A stretch of DNA of 64,000 bases from the NCBI RefSeq assembly GCF_027497355.1, contig NZ_CP114909.1, forward strand, positions 1,674,001 to 1,738,000. The letters run 5' to 3'. Positions within the stretch are counted from its first letter, which is position 1. Every line of letters begins with the position of its first letter. Under the pieces are notes generated by a model that was not told the origin of the DNA, did no database searches, and was given only the letters and a program-made list of their open reading frames with translations. The DNA comes from Micromonospora sp. WMMA1947. GTDB taxonomy: Bacteria > Actinomycetota > Actinomycetes > Mycobacteriales > Micromonosporaceae. Positions 16,907-25,602 of this stretch are shown here, one piece after another. A program made the translations under genes and the position numbers.

Positions 16907-18451
16907 TCAGCGGCGGCGGACCGCCACCACCGCCACGTCGTCCTGGATCTCCGGCGGCGCCAGCTCGACGAGCAGCCGCCGGCAGAACTCGTCCAGGTCG
17001 TCGTCCACCCTGGTGGCGGCCACGCCGAGCGCTGCCATGCCGTCGTCGATCGTGGCGTCCCGCCGTTCGATCAGCCCGTCGGTGTAGAGCACGAGCGTGG
17101 CCCCGGCGGGCAGCACGAACTCCAGGTCGGGCGGGCGCGGCGCGCGTACGCCGAGCAGCGGCGCGGACTGCGTCACGAACTCGACCCGCCCGTCCCGGCT
17201 CAGCAGTGCCGGCAGGTGCCCGGCGCTGGCCAGCCGGACCAGCCCGGTCGGCGGGTGGAGCAGCAGCACGCAGATGGTGGCCAGCTCGGTCGGCAGCAGG
17301 TTGCGCATCAGTTCGTTGACGCGGTCCAGGATCACGCCCGGCTGGTGCCCCTCGACCGCGTACGCCCGCACCGCGTGCCGCAGCTCGGCCATCACGGTGG
17401 CGGCGTGCAACGAGTGCCCGGCCACGTCGCCGATCGCCACCAGCAGGTGGCCGTCGAGCATCACCAGCTCGTAGAAGTCGCCGCCCACCTCGGTCTGCGC
17501 GCTCGCCGGCTCGTACCGGACGGCCAGGTCCAGGCCGTTCACGTCGGGGAGCCGCTGCGGCAGCAGGCTGCGCTGCAACGTCACCGCGATCCGGTGCTCC
17601 TCGTCGAAGGACCGCTGCGCCTCCACCGCCGAGGCGACCGCCTGGGCGAGTTGCACCAGCACCGGAGTACGAACGGTCTGGGTGGCGGTCGGCACCACAA
17701 CGTAGAGCGGGGCCCGGTCCTCGCGCAGCCGGGAGGCGGCCACCGTGACGGTGTCGCCGTCCGGCCAGCCGGTCAGCGCCCAGTTGGCCGGTTCGTCGAC
17801 GCGTACCCGGGTGCCGATCGGCACTCCGGTGTCGTCCACCACCCACGGCACGATGGTGGCCGGCGTGTGCGGGTCGACCGCCACCCCGGCAAGGCAGTCC
17901 CCGTCGAACGTCTCGGCGACCACCGCCGCGGGCGCCTTGAAGATCCGCGCCGCGCCGCTCGCGGCGGCCTCCAGCAGCCGGACGAAGTTCGGCGTCGCGT
18001 GCATCTCCACAGTGGCGTCGGCGAGTGCGGCTAGCCGTTCGGCGAGCTGCTCGGCCCGCCGCCGGGCCTGGTAGTAGCGCAGCACCGCGTGGGCGGTGGC
18101 GACCAGTTCCTCCGGCTCGATCGGCTCGGCCAGGTAGGCGTCCGCGCCCCGGGTGAGGCCCTGCGCCCGGTCCACCACGTCGACGGCGTGCGCGGAGACG
18201 TGGATGACCGGGATCGACTGGTTCTCCGCCTTGATCCGCTCGCACACCTCGAAGCCGCTCATGTCGGGCAGCCGTACGTCGAGCACCACGAGGTCGATGT
18301 GTTCCCGGGCCACCCGCTCCAGCGCCGACGTGCCGTTCTCGGCCTCGACGGTGATGAAGCCGGCCCGGGTCAGCCAGTTGACCAGCAGGTATCGCTTGGG
18401 GCCGCTGTCGTCGACCACAAGCACGGTCACCGGCCCGCTGTCCACCGTCAC
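16907..18451 (-). CDS. Response regulator with SpoIIE-type phosphatase output
   Basis: 514 residues. An N-terminal receiver (residues ~8-125; VLVVDDSGPKRYLL, phospho-Asp in LVVLDVRLPDMSGFE) is followed by a coiled linker, a GAF-like segment (~150-270) and a SpoIIE/RsbU PP2C domain (LQRSLLPQRLPDVNG, VGGDFYELVML, AIGDVAGHSLHA, LVLYTDGLIERR, DDVAVVAV). Phosphorylation probably switches on phosphatase activity toward a STAS antagonist. Start GTG 18451 overlaps the kinase stop (GTGA), so the kinase upstream is the likely cognate sensor. Last gene of the stressosome operon and its probable output. Confidence 0.92.
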   Translation of the reverse strand: MTVDSGPVTVLVVDDSGPKRYLLVNWLTRAGFITVEAENGTSALERVAREHIDLVVLDVRLPDMSGFEVCERIKAENQSIPVIHVSAHAVDVVDRAQGLTRGADAYLAEPIEPEELVATAHAVLRYYQARRRAEQLAERLAALADATVEMHATPNFVRLLEAAASGAARIFKAPAAVVAETFDGDCLAGVAVDPHTPATIVPWVVDDTGVPIGTRVRVDEPANWALTGWPDGDTVTVAASRLREDRAPLYVVVPTATQTVRTPVLVQLAQAVASAVEAQRSFDEEHRIAVTLQRSLLPQRLPDVNGLDLAVRYEPASAQTEVGGDFYELVMLDGHLLVAIGDVAGHSLHAATVMAELRHAVRAYAVEGHQPGVILDRVNELMRNLLPTELATICVLLLHPPTGLVRLASAGHLPALLSRDGRVEFVTQSAPLLGVRAPRPPDLEFVLPAGATLVLYTDGLIERRDATIDDGMAALGVAATRVDDDLDEFCRRLLVELAPPEIQDDVAVVAVRRR

Positions 18452-19794
18452 GCTCCGCCCGCGGGGAGGACCACTGTGAACGTGCTGCCCCGGCCGGGTT
18501 CGCTGGTCAGCTCCAGCGTCCCGCCGAGCAGCGTGATCAGCCGGCGCGCGTACGGCAGGCCGAGCCCGGTGCCACCGACCCGGGTCGTGCCGGGCACCTG
18601 GTAGAACTCCTCGAAGACCCGTTCGTGCAGCTCCGGCGGGATGCCCACGCCGGTGTCGGTGACCGACAGCGTCCACTGCTCGCCCCGGTACTCGGCGCGC
18701 AGGCGCACCTCGCCTCGCTCGGTGAACTTCAACCCGTTGTGCAGCAGGTTGCGCAGCACCTGGGCGAGCAGTACCTCGTCCGAGCGCACGGTGGCCGGCG
18801 ACGGCGGTTCCTCGACCACCAACTCCACCTCCGGACGGGAGGCGAGGGCCCGCAGCGTGCCGCGCAACTGCCCGAAGACGGCGCGCAGGTCGACCTCGGA
18901 CCAGTCCGGCTCGATCCGGCCCGACTCCGCCTTGGCCAGGTCGAGCAGCTCGTTGACCAGCCCCAGCAGGTCGCCCGCCGAGGAGCGGATCAGCCCCACC
19001 TGGCGGGCCTGCTCACCGGTGAGCGGGTCGGAGGCGGAGTCGGCCAGCAGCCGGGCCAGGCCGATGATCGCGGTGACCGGGGCGCGCAGCTCGTGGCTGA
19101 CGTTCGCCAGGAACCGGCTCTTCGACTCGCTCGCGGCCCGCAGCTGGGCCGACTTCTCGTCCAGCTCGGCGTAGAGCGCCACCACGCCGCGGTTGGTCTC
19201 CTCCAGCTCCTCGGTGAGCTGGTTGTAGAGCGCCATCACGCCCCGGTTGGTCTCCTGGAGTTCGGCGTTGAGCACCGCCAGCTCGTCGCGCTGACTGCGT
19301 ACCTCGTCGAGGGCGCCGATGAGCTGCGCGTTCTGGGCGGCCAGCTCGTCCAGGGCCGAACCCGGGGCGCGCTCGGCCAGCTCGGCACGAAGCTCGGCGG
19401 CGCGCTCCGCCGTCAGCTCCCCGGCATGGTCGGGCACTCGTCGGGACATCCTGACGACCGTATCGCCCTCGACGGCCACGACCCGCAACGTGTCCACCAG
19501 ACGCGCGACGGCACCGGACTGCGGCTCGTACCGTCCACCGGGCAGCGGACGCAGCGGCGACAGGTCCACCTGCAGAACCCGGCGGCCCACGCCGTCGCGG
19601 TCGAGGGCGAACGTCACGTCCGCGCCGTCGACCCCGTGCAGCAGCTCCCGCGCCACCTCGCTCAGCGCGGTGGCGATGCGTACCTGGTCCTGGTGTTCCA
19701 GCCCGACCGCCGCGGCCACCTCCCGGCCGCGCTGCCGGACCAGGAAGATGTCCTGCTCCACCCGGAGTGCGAGATGCAGGAGGGGTTCGGTCAT
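18448..19794 (-). CDS. Cytosolic sensor histidine kinase of the stressosome operon
   Basis: 448 residues. Residues 1-115 resemble a degenerate HATPase-like input domain. A coiled coil (~135-205) contains the tandem repeat ELQETNRGVMALYNQL / ELEETNRGVVALYAEL. HisKA phospho-site in ANVSHELRAPVTAI, HATPase with NGLKFTERGE, DTGVGIPP and GGTGLGLPYAR. No transmembrane helix, so it must read a cytosolic cue, plausibly the stressosome. ATG 19794 overlaps the upstream stop by 4 bp. Confidence 0.92.
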   Translation of the reverse strand: MTEPLLHLALRVEQDIFLVRQRGREVAAAVGLEHQDQVRIATALSEVARELLHGVDGADVTFALDRDGVGRRVLQVDLSPLRPLPGGRYEPQSGAVARLVDTLRVVAVEGDTVVRMSRRVPDHAGELTAERAAELRAELAERAPGSALDELAAQNAQLIGALDEVRSQRDELAVLNAELQETNRGVMALYNQLTEELEETNRGVVALYAELDEKSAQLRAASESKSRFLANVSHELRAPVTAIIGLARLLADSASDPLTGEQARQVGLIRSSAGDLLGLVNELLDLAKAESGRIEPDWSEVDLRAVFGQLRGTLRALASRPEVELVVEEPPSPATVRSDEVLLAQVLRNLLHNGLKFTERGEVRLRAEYRGEQWTLSVTDTGVGIPPELHERVFEEFYQVPGTTRVGGTGLGLPYARRLITLLGGTLELTSEPGRGSTFTVVLPAGGA

Positions 19795-20804
19795 GCCGCC
19801 CCCCGGGCCACCAGGACGCAGGCGTCGTCGCGGCGGACACCCGCGTCACGCAGCAGGGTCGCGGCGGCCAGCAGGGGGGTGCGGCCGGCGAGCCCGGGAT
19901 AGTCGTCCAGGTCCCAGCGATCCACCACCCCGTCACTGTGCATGACCAGGGTGGCGTCGCGCGAGAAGGGGTAGTCGTACCCGCGGATCGCCGGACGCTG
20001 GTGCCCGGCGATGCCCGGCAGCGAGACCAGCCCGCGCCGCCGCTCGCCCGGCGCCACGATCATCGCGGCGATGTTGCCCAGCCCGGCGTAGCGGAGCACC
20101 CCGGCTGCGGGATCCGGTTCGGCCACCGCGAGTGCGGCGCCCCGGGTGTGCGAGATGGCGGCGTGCAGGTGCCGCACCACGACGTCCGGCGGCCCGTCCG
20201 GCGCCGAGCGGAACGCGGACACGGCGGCGCCGGTGGCGGCGGCGGCGAGCGGCCCGTGGCCCAGCCCGTCGGAGACGAGCACCTGCCGCCGTCCGTCGAC
20301 TTCGCGGACCGCGTACCCGTCGCCGCTGCTCTGCTCGCCGGTGATCGGCCGGGCCAGCCCGGCCGCCCATTCCGGCTCCGGCGGCGTGGTGTCCCAGACC
20401 TGGACGACCAGGACCGTGCCCCGGCCCGGCGACGAGTAGCCGTCGAACCGGCTCGACTGCCGGGTGATCGCGCCGAGCCCGATGCCGAGCGTGCCGGCGG
20501 TGGAGTGGCCGTCGACCGAGGAGAGCGTCAGGTCCGCCATGCCGGGGCCGGAGTCGATCGCCACCAGCTCCACCCCGGCGTACTCGCCCCGGCGCGCCGG
20601 ACGCATCAGCAGCGTGCCCTCGCGGGCGTGCTTGACCAGGTTGCTGGTGAGCTCGGCGGTGACGATGGCCAGGTCCGCGACGCGCGGCGCGCTCAGTTCG
20701 AGCTGACGGCCGAGGCGCTCGGCCGCCCGGCGTACGCTGCCGGCTGTCGCGCCGGTGTCGACCCGGAACCAGATGCCGTGGTCGGGTACCACGTCGGCGG
20801 TCAT
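19791..20804 (-). CDS. RsbX-like SpoIIE phosphatase with N-terminal HATPase domain
   Basis: 337 residues. Residues ~10-135 form an anti-sigma-type HATPase (ELTSNLVKHAREG, IDSGPGMADL, GTLGIGLGAI). Residues ~145-335 form a PP2C-like domain of the RsbX type (GYAVREVDGRRQVLVSDGLG, TLVMHSDGVVDRWD, DDACVLVARGA). In Bacillus, RsbX resets the stressosome by dephosphorylating RsbR/RsbS; here it is fused to a second RsbT-like ATPase domain. ATG 20804 overlaps the rsbT stop (ATGA). Confidence 0.88.
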   Translation of the reverse strand: MTADVVPDHGIWFRVDTGATAGSVRRAAERLGRQLELSAPRVADLAIVTAELTSNLVKHAREGTLLMRPARRGEYAGVELVAIDSGPGMADLTLSSVDGHSTAGTLGIGLGAITRQSSRFDGYSSPGRGTVLVVQVWDTTPPEPEWAAGLARPITGEQSSGDGYAVREVDGRRQVLVSDGLGHGPLAAAATGAAVSAFRSAPDGPPDVVVRHLHAAISHTRGAALAVAEPDPAAGVLRYAGLGNIAAMIVAPGERRRGLVSLPGIAGHQRPAIRGYDYPFSRDATLVMHSDGVVDRWDLDDYPGLAGRTPLLAAATLLRDAGVRRDDACVLVARGAA

Positions 20805-21220
20805 CGGGACCACTTGGTGACGGTGATCCGCGTCCCCTCGCCGACAGCCGTGCGGATGTCGAAGTCGTCGACGAGCCGGCGGGCGCCGCTCAGTCCCAGG
20901 CCCAGCCCGCCGCCGGTGGTGTACCCGTCGGTGAGCGCCAGGTCGAGGTCGGGGATGCCCGGGCCCTCGTCGGCGAAGACGATCCGCACGCCACGCCGGC
21001 GGCCGTCGGACACGGTGCTCACCTCGGCGCTGCCCCCGCCGCCGTAGATCAGCGTGTTGCGGGCCAGCTCGCTGGCGGCGGTGACGAGCTTCGTCTGGTC
21101 GACGAGGGAGAGCCGGACCGCGACGGCTGTGGTACGCACCAACTGCCGGACCCGCACCACGTCCTCGTCGCTGCGGATCGCCTGGGTCGCCGGCACACCC
21201 AGGTCGACGCCCGTGGTCAT
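20801..21220 (-). CDS. rsbT: Stressosome kinase RsbT
   Basis: 139-residue GHKL serine/threonine kinase of the HATPase_c_2 type: N box ELARNTLIYGGGG, G1 box FADEGPGIPD and G2 box GGGLGLGLSGARRLVDDF. Length matches RsbT. It is expected to phosphorylate RsbS and RsbR, leave the complex and activate a PP2C phosphatase. It sits between rsbS and the RsbX-like gene with 4-bp overlaps at both ends. Confidence 0.93.
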   Translation of the reverse strand: MTTGVDLGVPATQAIRSDEDVVRVRQLVRTTAVAVRLSLVDQTKLVTAASELARNTLIYGGGGSAEVSTVSDGRRRGVRIVFADEGPGIPDLDLALTDGYTTGGGLGLGLSGARRLVDDFDIRTAVGEGTRITVTKWSR

Positions 21221-21627
21221 GCCGTCGCCGTCGTCTCGGTGTCCTCGTCGTCGGCCGCCTCGTCCCAGTCGTCGGCGCGGCTGGCCGCGATCAGCTCCAT
21301 GCCGCGCTCGACGTTCAGCGCGGTACGGATGCCGTTGAGCGACAGTCCCAGCTCGACCAGGGTGATGGCGACGGCCGGACGCATGCCGACCACCACCGTC
21401 TCGGCGTCCAGCACCTTCGAGATGGACGCGATGGTGGACAGCATCCGGCCGACGAAGGAGTCGACGATGTCCAGCGCCGTGATGTCGATGATCACGCCGT
21501 GGCAGCCGGTGGCGACGATCCGCTCGGCCAGGTCCTCCTGCAGCTGGACGGCCGTCTGGTCGGACATGTCGACCTGGATGGAGACCAGCAGGATGTCGCC
21601 GATCTTGAGGATCGGCACGCGTTCCAT
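21217..21627 (-). CDS. rsbS: Stressosome scaffold protein RsbS (STAS domain)
   Basis: 136 residues: a single STAS domain (VPILKIGDILLVSIQVDMSD, VIIDITALDIVDSFVGRML) with the RsbT target serine at Ser57, equivalent to Ser59 of Bacillus RsbS. A short acidic tail (DDWDEAADDEDTE) follows, absent from the Bacillus protein. One-base overlap with rsbR (TGATG). Confidence 0.94.
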   Translation of the reverse strand: MERVPILKIGDILLVSIQVDMSDQTAVQLQEDLAERIVATGCHGVIIDITALDIVDSFVGRMLSTIASISKVLDAETVVVGMRPAVAITLVELGLSLNGIRTALNVERGMELIAASRADDWDEAADDEDTETTATA

Positions 21628-22487
21628 CAGGACTCCCGCCGCGGGCGGCGAGCGGTGGTCTCGACCCCGGTCAGGCGCAGCACGTGGCGCAGCGCGTCGG
21701 CGAGGCTCGCCTTGGTGGCGATGTCACCGAACTCGATGCCGAGGGCGACGATCGTCTGGGCGATCTGCGGGCGGATGCCGGAGATGATGCAGTCGGCGCC
21801 CATCAGCCGGGCGGCCACCACGGTCTTGAGGATGTGCTGCGCGACCTGCGTGTCCACCGCCGGTACGCCGGTGATGTCGATGATCGCGTACGGCGAACCG
21901 GTGTCGACGAGCGTCTGCAGCAGCCGCTCCATCACCACCTGGGCGCGGGCCGAGTCCAGCGTCCCGACCAGCGGGACGGCGACCACGCCCTCCCAGAGCT
22001 TGACCACCGGGGTGGACAGCTCCAGCAGCTGCTCCGCCTGGTCGGCGATCAGACTCTCCCGGGCCCGGACGAATGTCTCGAAGGTGAACAGACCCATCTG
22101 GTCGACGAGCGCGGAGAAGGCGACGAAGTCGCGCAGGGTGTCGTCACCCTTCTCCTCCTCCATCAGCTCCAGCAGCGCGTCCTTGAACGCGAACACGCTG
22201 ATCGCGGTCTCGGTGGCGGAGAATCCCTGGCGGGCCCGGTTGGTGGACAGCTCGGACAGCACCGCCCGCAGCTCACCGCCGTGCTCGTCGGCCAGATCGG
22301 CGACGCCCTGACTGCCGGCGTCGACAAGCGCGCGGTGCAGTTCCTGGACCTGCCGGGCCAGCTCGGCACGGCTCAGGCGACCGCGCAGCGAACTCGCGAC
22401 GATCTCCGTCCAGCGGTTGGTCAACCGGTCCGCGTGCTGACTGAGCAGGTGAGCGAGCCGGCCACCCTGTTCGGCACTCAACGCCAT
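21627..22487 (-). CDS. rsbR: Stressosome sensor RsbR
   Basis: 286 residues. The N-terminal ~140 residues are an all-helical RsbRD_N-like sensor rather than a globin. The C-terminal STAS domain (residues ~160-275; PLVGTLDSARAQ, IIDITGVPAVDTQVAQHI) has a Thr213 that aligns with Thr205 of Bacillus RsbRA; the other Bacillus site appears as Ser179. Start ATG 22487 has GGGAGG five bases upstream. First gene of a six-gene, fully overlapping operon running to 16907. A TAGAGT (22520-22515) may be its -10. Confidence 0.93.
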   Translation of the reverse strand: MALSAEQGGRLAHLLSQHADRLTNRWTEIVASSLRGRLSRAELARQVQELHRALVDAGSQGVADLADEHGGELRAVLSELSTNRARQGFSATETAISVFAFKDALLELMEEEKGDDTLRDFVAFSALVDQMGLFTFETFVRARESLIADQAEQLLELSTPVVKLWEGVVAVPLVGTLDSARAQVVMERLLQTLVDTGSPYAIIDITGVPAVDTQVAQHILKTVVAARLMGADCIISGIRPQIAQTIVALGIEFGDIATKASLADALRHVLRLTGVETTARRPRRES

Positions 22488-22646
22488 GCTGACCTCCCTG
22501 ATTTGGACGGGCGGACTCTATCACCGGGGCCTGACGCGGTACTTGTCGCGGAGCAAAGAATGATCGACCGCATCCGTGACCGCTCCCGTTCTGCGCGGCG
22601 CGCCCGTCGTGGGATACCGTTTCCACCGAACACAGGAGGTCGACGA

Positions 22647-23003
22647 ATGTCCTTGACGGTGCACACGGAACAGCGCGGCGACGTGGTCGTCGTGTCGGTC
22701 GCGGGCGAGCTGGACATGGCCACGGCACCGCAGCTGCAGGACCAGATCACGGATCTGCTGGACAAGGGGCGCAGCCGCCTGGTCTTCGACCTGGCCGAGG
22801 TGTCGTTCTGCGACTCCACCGGCCTGTCGGTGTTCGTCCGGGCGAAGAACAACTGTGACGAGGCCGGCGGCGTGGTCCGGCTGGCCGCCCCGCAGCGCGG
22901 CGTGCTGCGCATCCTCGAGGTCAGCGGCCTGGTCGAGGTGCTGCACACGTACCCGACGGTCGAGCAGGCCGTCGCGGGCGACCCCACCCCGGCCTCCTCC
23001 TGA
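22647..23003 (+). CDS. Anti-anti-sigma factor, RsbV-like STAS protein
   Basis: 118 residues: STAS domain MSLTVHTEQRGDVVVVSVAG, FDLAEVSFCDSTGLSVFVRA with the regulatory serine in CDSTGLS, then VLRILEVSGLVEVL. Such proteins bind an anti-sigma kinase when dephosphorylated, releasing a sigma factor. Strong Shine-Dalgarno AGGAGGT at 22634-22640, six bases before ATG. Divergent from rsbR, so it is a likely substrate of the operon's SpoIIE phosphatase. No anti-sigma kinase or sigma gene is adjacent. Confidence 0.93.
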   Translation: MSLTVHTEQRGDVVVVSVAGELDMATAPQLQDQITDLLDKGRSRLVFDLAEVSFCDSTGLSVFVRAKNNCDEAGGVVRLAAPQRGVLRILEVSGLVEVLHTYPTVEQAVAGDPTPASS

Positions 23004-23013
23004 CCGGTCCCGC

Positions 23014-24282
23014 TCAACGCTCGTCCTCGATGTAGCGGGGACGAGCGATCACCATGCCCGCCGCCGTCTGCACGGCGAGCGCCACCAGCAGGAAACCGAT
23101 CGGGGCGGTCCAGCCACCGGTCGCCTCGTAGAGGATGCCCACCAGCAGCGGTCCGAGTGCGGCGATCACGTAGCCCGTGCTCTGCGCGAACGCGGACAGC
23201 GCCACGGTGCCCTCGGCGGTCCGGGCCCGCAGCCCGATCGTGGTCAGGATGAGCGGGAACGCGCCCTGGCCGAGCGCCAGCAGCAGCACCCACAGCGGCG
23301 CCAGGCCGTGCGGGGCCAGCGCCAGACCGGTGTACGCGGCGGCGGAGAAGACGGTCAGCGACAGCACCAGTGGCCGGAGCGTGGCCAGCCGGCCGGCCAG
23401 CGTCGGCATCATCAGCGCCACCGGCACGCCCAGCGCGGTCACGCCGGCGAGCAGCAGCCCGGCCGCCTCCGGCCGGTAGCCGGCGTCCCGGAAGAGCTGG
23501 GCCAGCCAGCCCATGATCGCGTACCCGCTGAGCGACTGCGCCCCGAAGTACACCGCCATGGCCCAGCCGAGCCGGGTCCGGGCCGGCTGCACCCGGGCCG
23601 GGGCGGCGACGGCCACCACCGGGGGCGCGTTCCGTCGCGCGGCGCGGGCCCGCAGCGCCAGCGGCACCCACGGGAGTACGGCCAGCGCGGCCAGCCCGGC
23701 CCAGATGCCGAGTCCGGCCCGCCAGGAGCCGAACGCGTGCGCCACCGGCACGGCGGCCGCAGCGGCCACCGTCGTGCCCACCGTCAGGGCCATCGTGTAC
23801 GCCCCGGTGACGAGTCCGGTGCGGTGCGCGAAGTGCTGCTTGACGAGCATCGGCAGCAGGATGTTCGCCACCGCGATGCCGGCGAGCGCGAGCGCGCTGG
23901 TGAGCACGAAGATCGCGGCCGAGCTGGTGAGCGCGCGCAGCACCTGCCCGACGGTGAGCGCCAGCATCGCCAGCACCAGCACCCGGGGCGCGGCCCAGCG
24001 GCGGACGAGCCACGGGGTGAGCGCGCCCAACCCGGCGAACGCGATGGTGGGCAGCGTGGTGACCAGACCGGCCATCGCGCCGGAGAGCCCCAGCCCGACC
24101 CGGATCTCGTCGAGCAGCGCGCCGAGGCTGGTCACCGCGGCCCGCAGGTTCAGCGCGACGAGCAGCATCCCGGCGAGCACCAGCAGACCGCCCCGGACCG
24201 GGCCGACGGCAGGGGCGGGACCCGCTGCGGGGGTGACGCCCGGTGCGGGCACTGTCGCGGCGGGCGCAGGTGGCGGAGTCAT
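23014..24282 (-). CDS. MFS transporter, CynX/NimT family
   Basis: 422 residues with about 12 hydrophobic helices (first: GLLVLAGMLLVALNLRAAVT, with the NLR motif typical of CynX/NimT cyanate or nitroimidazole transporters). A Pro/Ala-rich 30-residue N-terminal tail precedes helix 1. TAGGTT (24295-24290) sits seven bases before ATG 24282, suggesting a leaderless mRNA. Divergent from a FadR-type GntR regulator 49 bp away, its probable controller. Substrate not predictable. Confidence 0.88.
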   Translation of the reverse strand: MTPPPAPAATVPAPGVTPAAGPAPAVGPVRGGLLVLAGMLLVALNLRAAVTSLGALLDEIRVGLGLSGAMAGLVTTLPTIAFAGLGALTPWLVRRWAAPRVLVLAMLALTVGQVLRALTSSAAIFVLTSALALAGIAVANILLPMLVKQHFAHRTGLVTGAYTMALTVGTTVAAAAAVPVAHAFGSWRAGLGIWAGLAALAVLPWVPLALRARAARRNAPPVVAVAAPARVQPARTRLGWAMAVYFGAQSLSGYAIMGWLAQLFRDAGYRPEAAGLLLAGVTALGVPVALMMPTLAGRLATLRPLVLSLTVFSAAAYTGLALAPHGLAPLWVLLLALGQGAFPLILTTIGLRARTAEGTVALSAFAQSTGYVIAALGPLLVGILYEATGGWTAPIGFLLVALAVQTAAGMVIARPRYIEDER

Positions 24283-24331
24283 GACCTCGAACCTACAATC
24301 ATGGGATGAATTTCGGCACGAGGTGTAACCG

Positions 24332-25015
24332 GTGACACCCGCCCGGGATTCCGTCGCCGCGCCTCCGCGCGGTCACCGGGTCCGGCAGACGATCGAGCAG
24401 CTCCGGGAACGGATCCTCGGCGGCGAGTGGCCGGTGGGCGGGCGCATCCCCACCGAGCCCCAACTGGTCGCCGCGCTCGGCGTGGGGCGCAACACGGTCC
24501 GCGAGGCGGTCCGGGCGCTCGCGCACGCCGGGGTGCTGGAGTGCCGGCAGGGGTCCGGCACCTACGTGGTGTCGACCGACGAGTTGGCGCCGGTGGTGGC
24601 CCGCCGGCTCACCGACGACCGGATGACCGAGGTGATCGAGGTCCGGCGCGCGTTCGAGGTGGAGGCCGCCCGGCTCGCCGCGCTGAGGCGTACCCCCGAG
24701 GACCTGGCGGCGCTCGACGGCGCGCTCGCGGCCCGCGAGGCCGCGTGGCGCGGCGGCCGGGTGGACGAGTTCGTCGAGGCGGACGCCGCGCTGCACACGG
24801 CCGTGGTGGCCGCCGCGCACAACGCCATGCTCGCTGAGCTGTACGCCTCGGTCGGCGCCGCGCTGCGCAGCACCGTGGCCCAGGCGATGGGCGAGGCGCT
24901 GACCCCGGAGCGGTACGTGGATCACGGCCGGCTGGTGGAGGCGATCCGGGCCGGCGACCCGCAGCGGGCGGCGATCGAGGCCGGTGCTTTTCTCGAAGGG
25001 CCCGCCGGGGCATAG
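24332..25015 (+). CDS. FadR-subfamily GntR regulator
   Basis: 227 residues: an N-terminal winged helix (LRERILGGEWPVGGRIPTEP, LGVGRNTVREAVRALAHAGV, QGSGTYV) and a C-terminal FCD domain (RRAFEVEAARLAA, EADAALHTAVVAAAHNAML, DHGRLVEAIRAGD) with metal/ligand-type Asp and His residues. GTG 24332 has GAGGTG six bases upstream. Probably represses the divergent MFS gene; effector likely a carboxylate by family precedent. Confidence 0.92.
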   Translation: MTPARDSVAAPPRGHRVRQTIEQLRERILGGEWPVGGRIPTEPQLVAALGVGRNTVREAVRALAHAGVLECRQGSGTYVVSTDELAPVVARRLTDDRMTEVIEVRRAFEVEAARLAALRRTPEDLAALDGALAAREAAWRGGRVDEFVEADAALHTAVVAAAHNAMLAELYASVGAALRSTVAQAMGEALTPERYVDHGRLVEAIRAGDPQRAAIEAGAFLEGPAGA

Positions 25016-25055
25016 GTTGTCCCCGACGCAGACTCATCAGGGCACGGGAGTACGG

Positions 25056-25526
25056 ATGCTCAAGGGCTTCAAAGACTTCATCATGCGCGGCAACGTCGTC
25101 GACCTGGCGGTCGGTGTCGTCATCGGCGCGGCTTTCACCGGCGTGGTGACCCAGCTCACCAAGTCGTTCCTGGAACCGCTGGTACGCGTGTTCATCGCGC
25201 TGATCACCGGCAGCAAGGACGGCCTCAGCGGCTCCACCCCGAAGTTCCGGGGCATCCCGTTCGACTGGGTGGCCTTCGTCAACGCGGCGATCACGTTCGT
25301 GCTCACCGCGGCGGCGCTGTACTTCCTGGTCGTCTACCCGATGAACAAGCTCGCCGAGCGCCGCAAGCGCGGCGAGGAGCCGCCGCCGTCGGCCCCGAGC
25401 GAGGAGGTCAAGCTGCTCACCGAGATCCGCGACGCTCTGCTCGCCGGCAACCACGGCACGCCCGGCCAGCGCAGCGCCCTGGACGACGTGCTCGGCCGCC
25501 GGCAGGAGCCGCCCGCGCCGCGCTGA
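25056..25526 (+). CDS. mscL: Large-conductance mechanosensitive channel MscL
   Basis: 156 residues. N-terminal amphipathic helix MLKGFKDFIMRGNVVDLAVG, TM1 (VVIGAAFTGVV), an extended periplasmic loop, TM2 (AAITFVLTAAALYFLVVYPM) and the cytosolic bundle (EEVKLLTEIRDALLA). Releases solutes on hypo-osmotic shock. Start ATG 25056 has GGGAG five bases upstream; an upstream in-frame codon near 24984 falls within the preceding gene. The C-terminus has a Pro-rich insert (EEPPPSAPSEE), common in actinobacteria. Confidence 0.96.
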   Translation: MLKGFKDFIMRGNVVDLAVGVVIGAAFTGVVTQLTKSFLEPLVRVFIALITGSKDGLSGSTPKFRGIPFDWVAFVNAAITFVLTAAALYFLVVYPMNKLAERRKRGEEPPPSAPSEEVKLLTEIRDALLAGNHGTPGQRSALDDVLGRRQEPPAPR

Positions 25527-25536
25527 CGCATAGCCG

Positions 25537-25568
25537 ATCGGCCCTCGCGGGAATCCCGCGGGGGCCGA
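25537..25568 (+). terminator. Hairpin after mscL
   Basis: CGGCCC-t-CGCGGG-aat-CCCGCG followed by GGGCCG forms a long GC stem about 10 bases after the mscL stop and directly before the SOS-box promoter. No U tract. End positions are approximate. Confidence 0.6.
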
Positions 25569-25573
25569 CGTGT

Positions 25574-25591
25574 ATCGAACACATGTTCGAT
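25574..25591 (+). promoter_or_regulatory. Perfect SOS box (LexA site)
   Basis: ATCGAACACATGTTCGAT contains a perfect TCGAAC-N4-GTTCGA actinobacterial LexA site (25575-25590). The probable -10, TAGAGT (25591-25596), follows immediately, and the ATG at 25603 comes six bases later, so LexA would block this promoter. Confidence 0.85.
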
Positions 25592-25602
25592 AGAGTCCGG
25601 GC

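Noticed and set aside
22588..22616. SigB-like promoter (GTT ... GGGATA) before the RsbV-like gene
   Set aside because: Spacing between the -35-like GTTC and GGGATA is about 19 bp instead of 14-16, and the -35 is incomplete.
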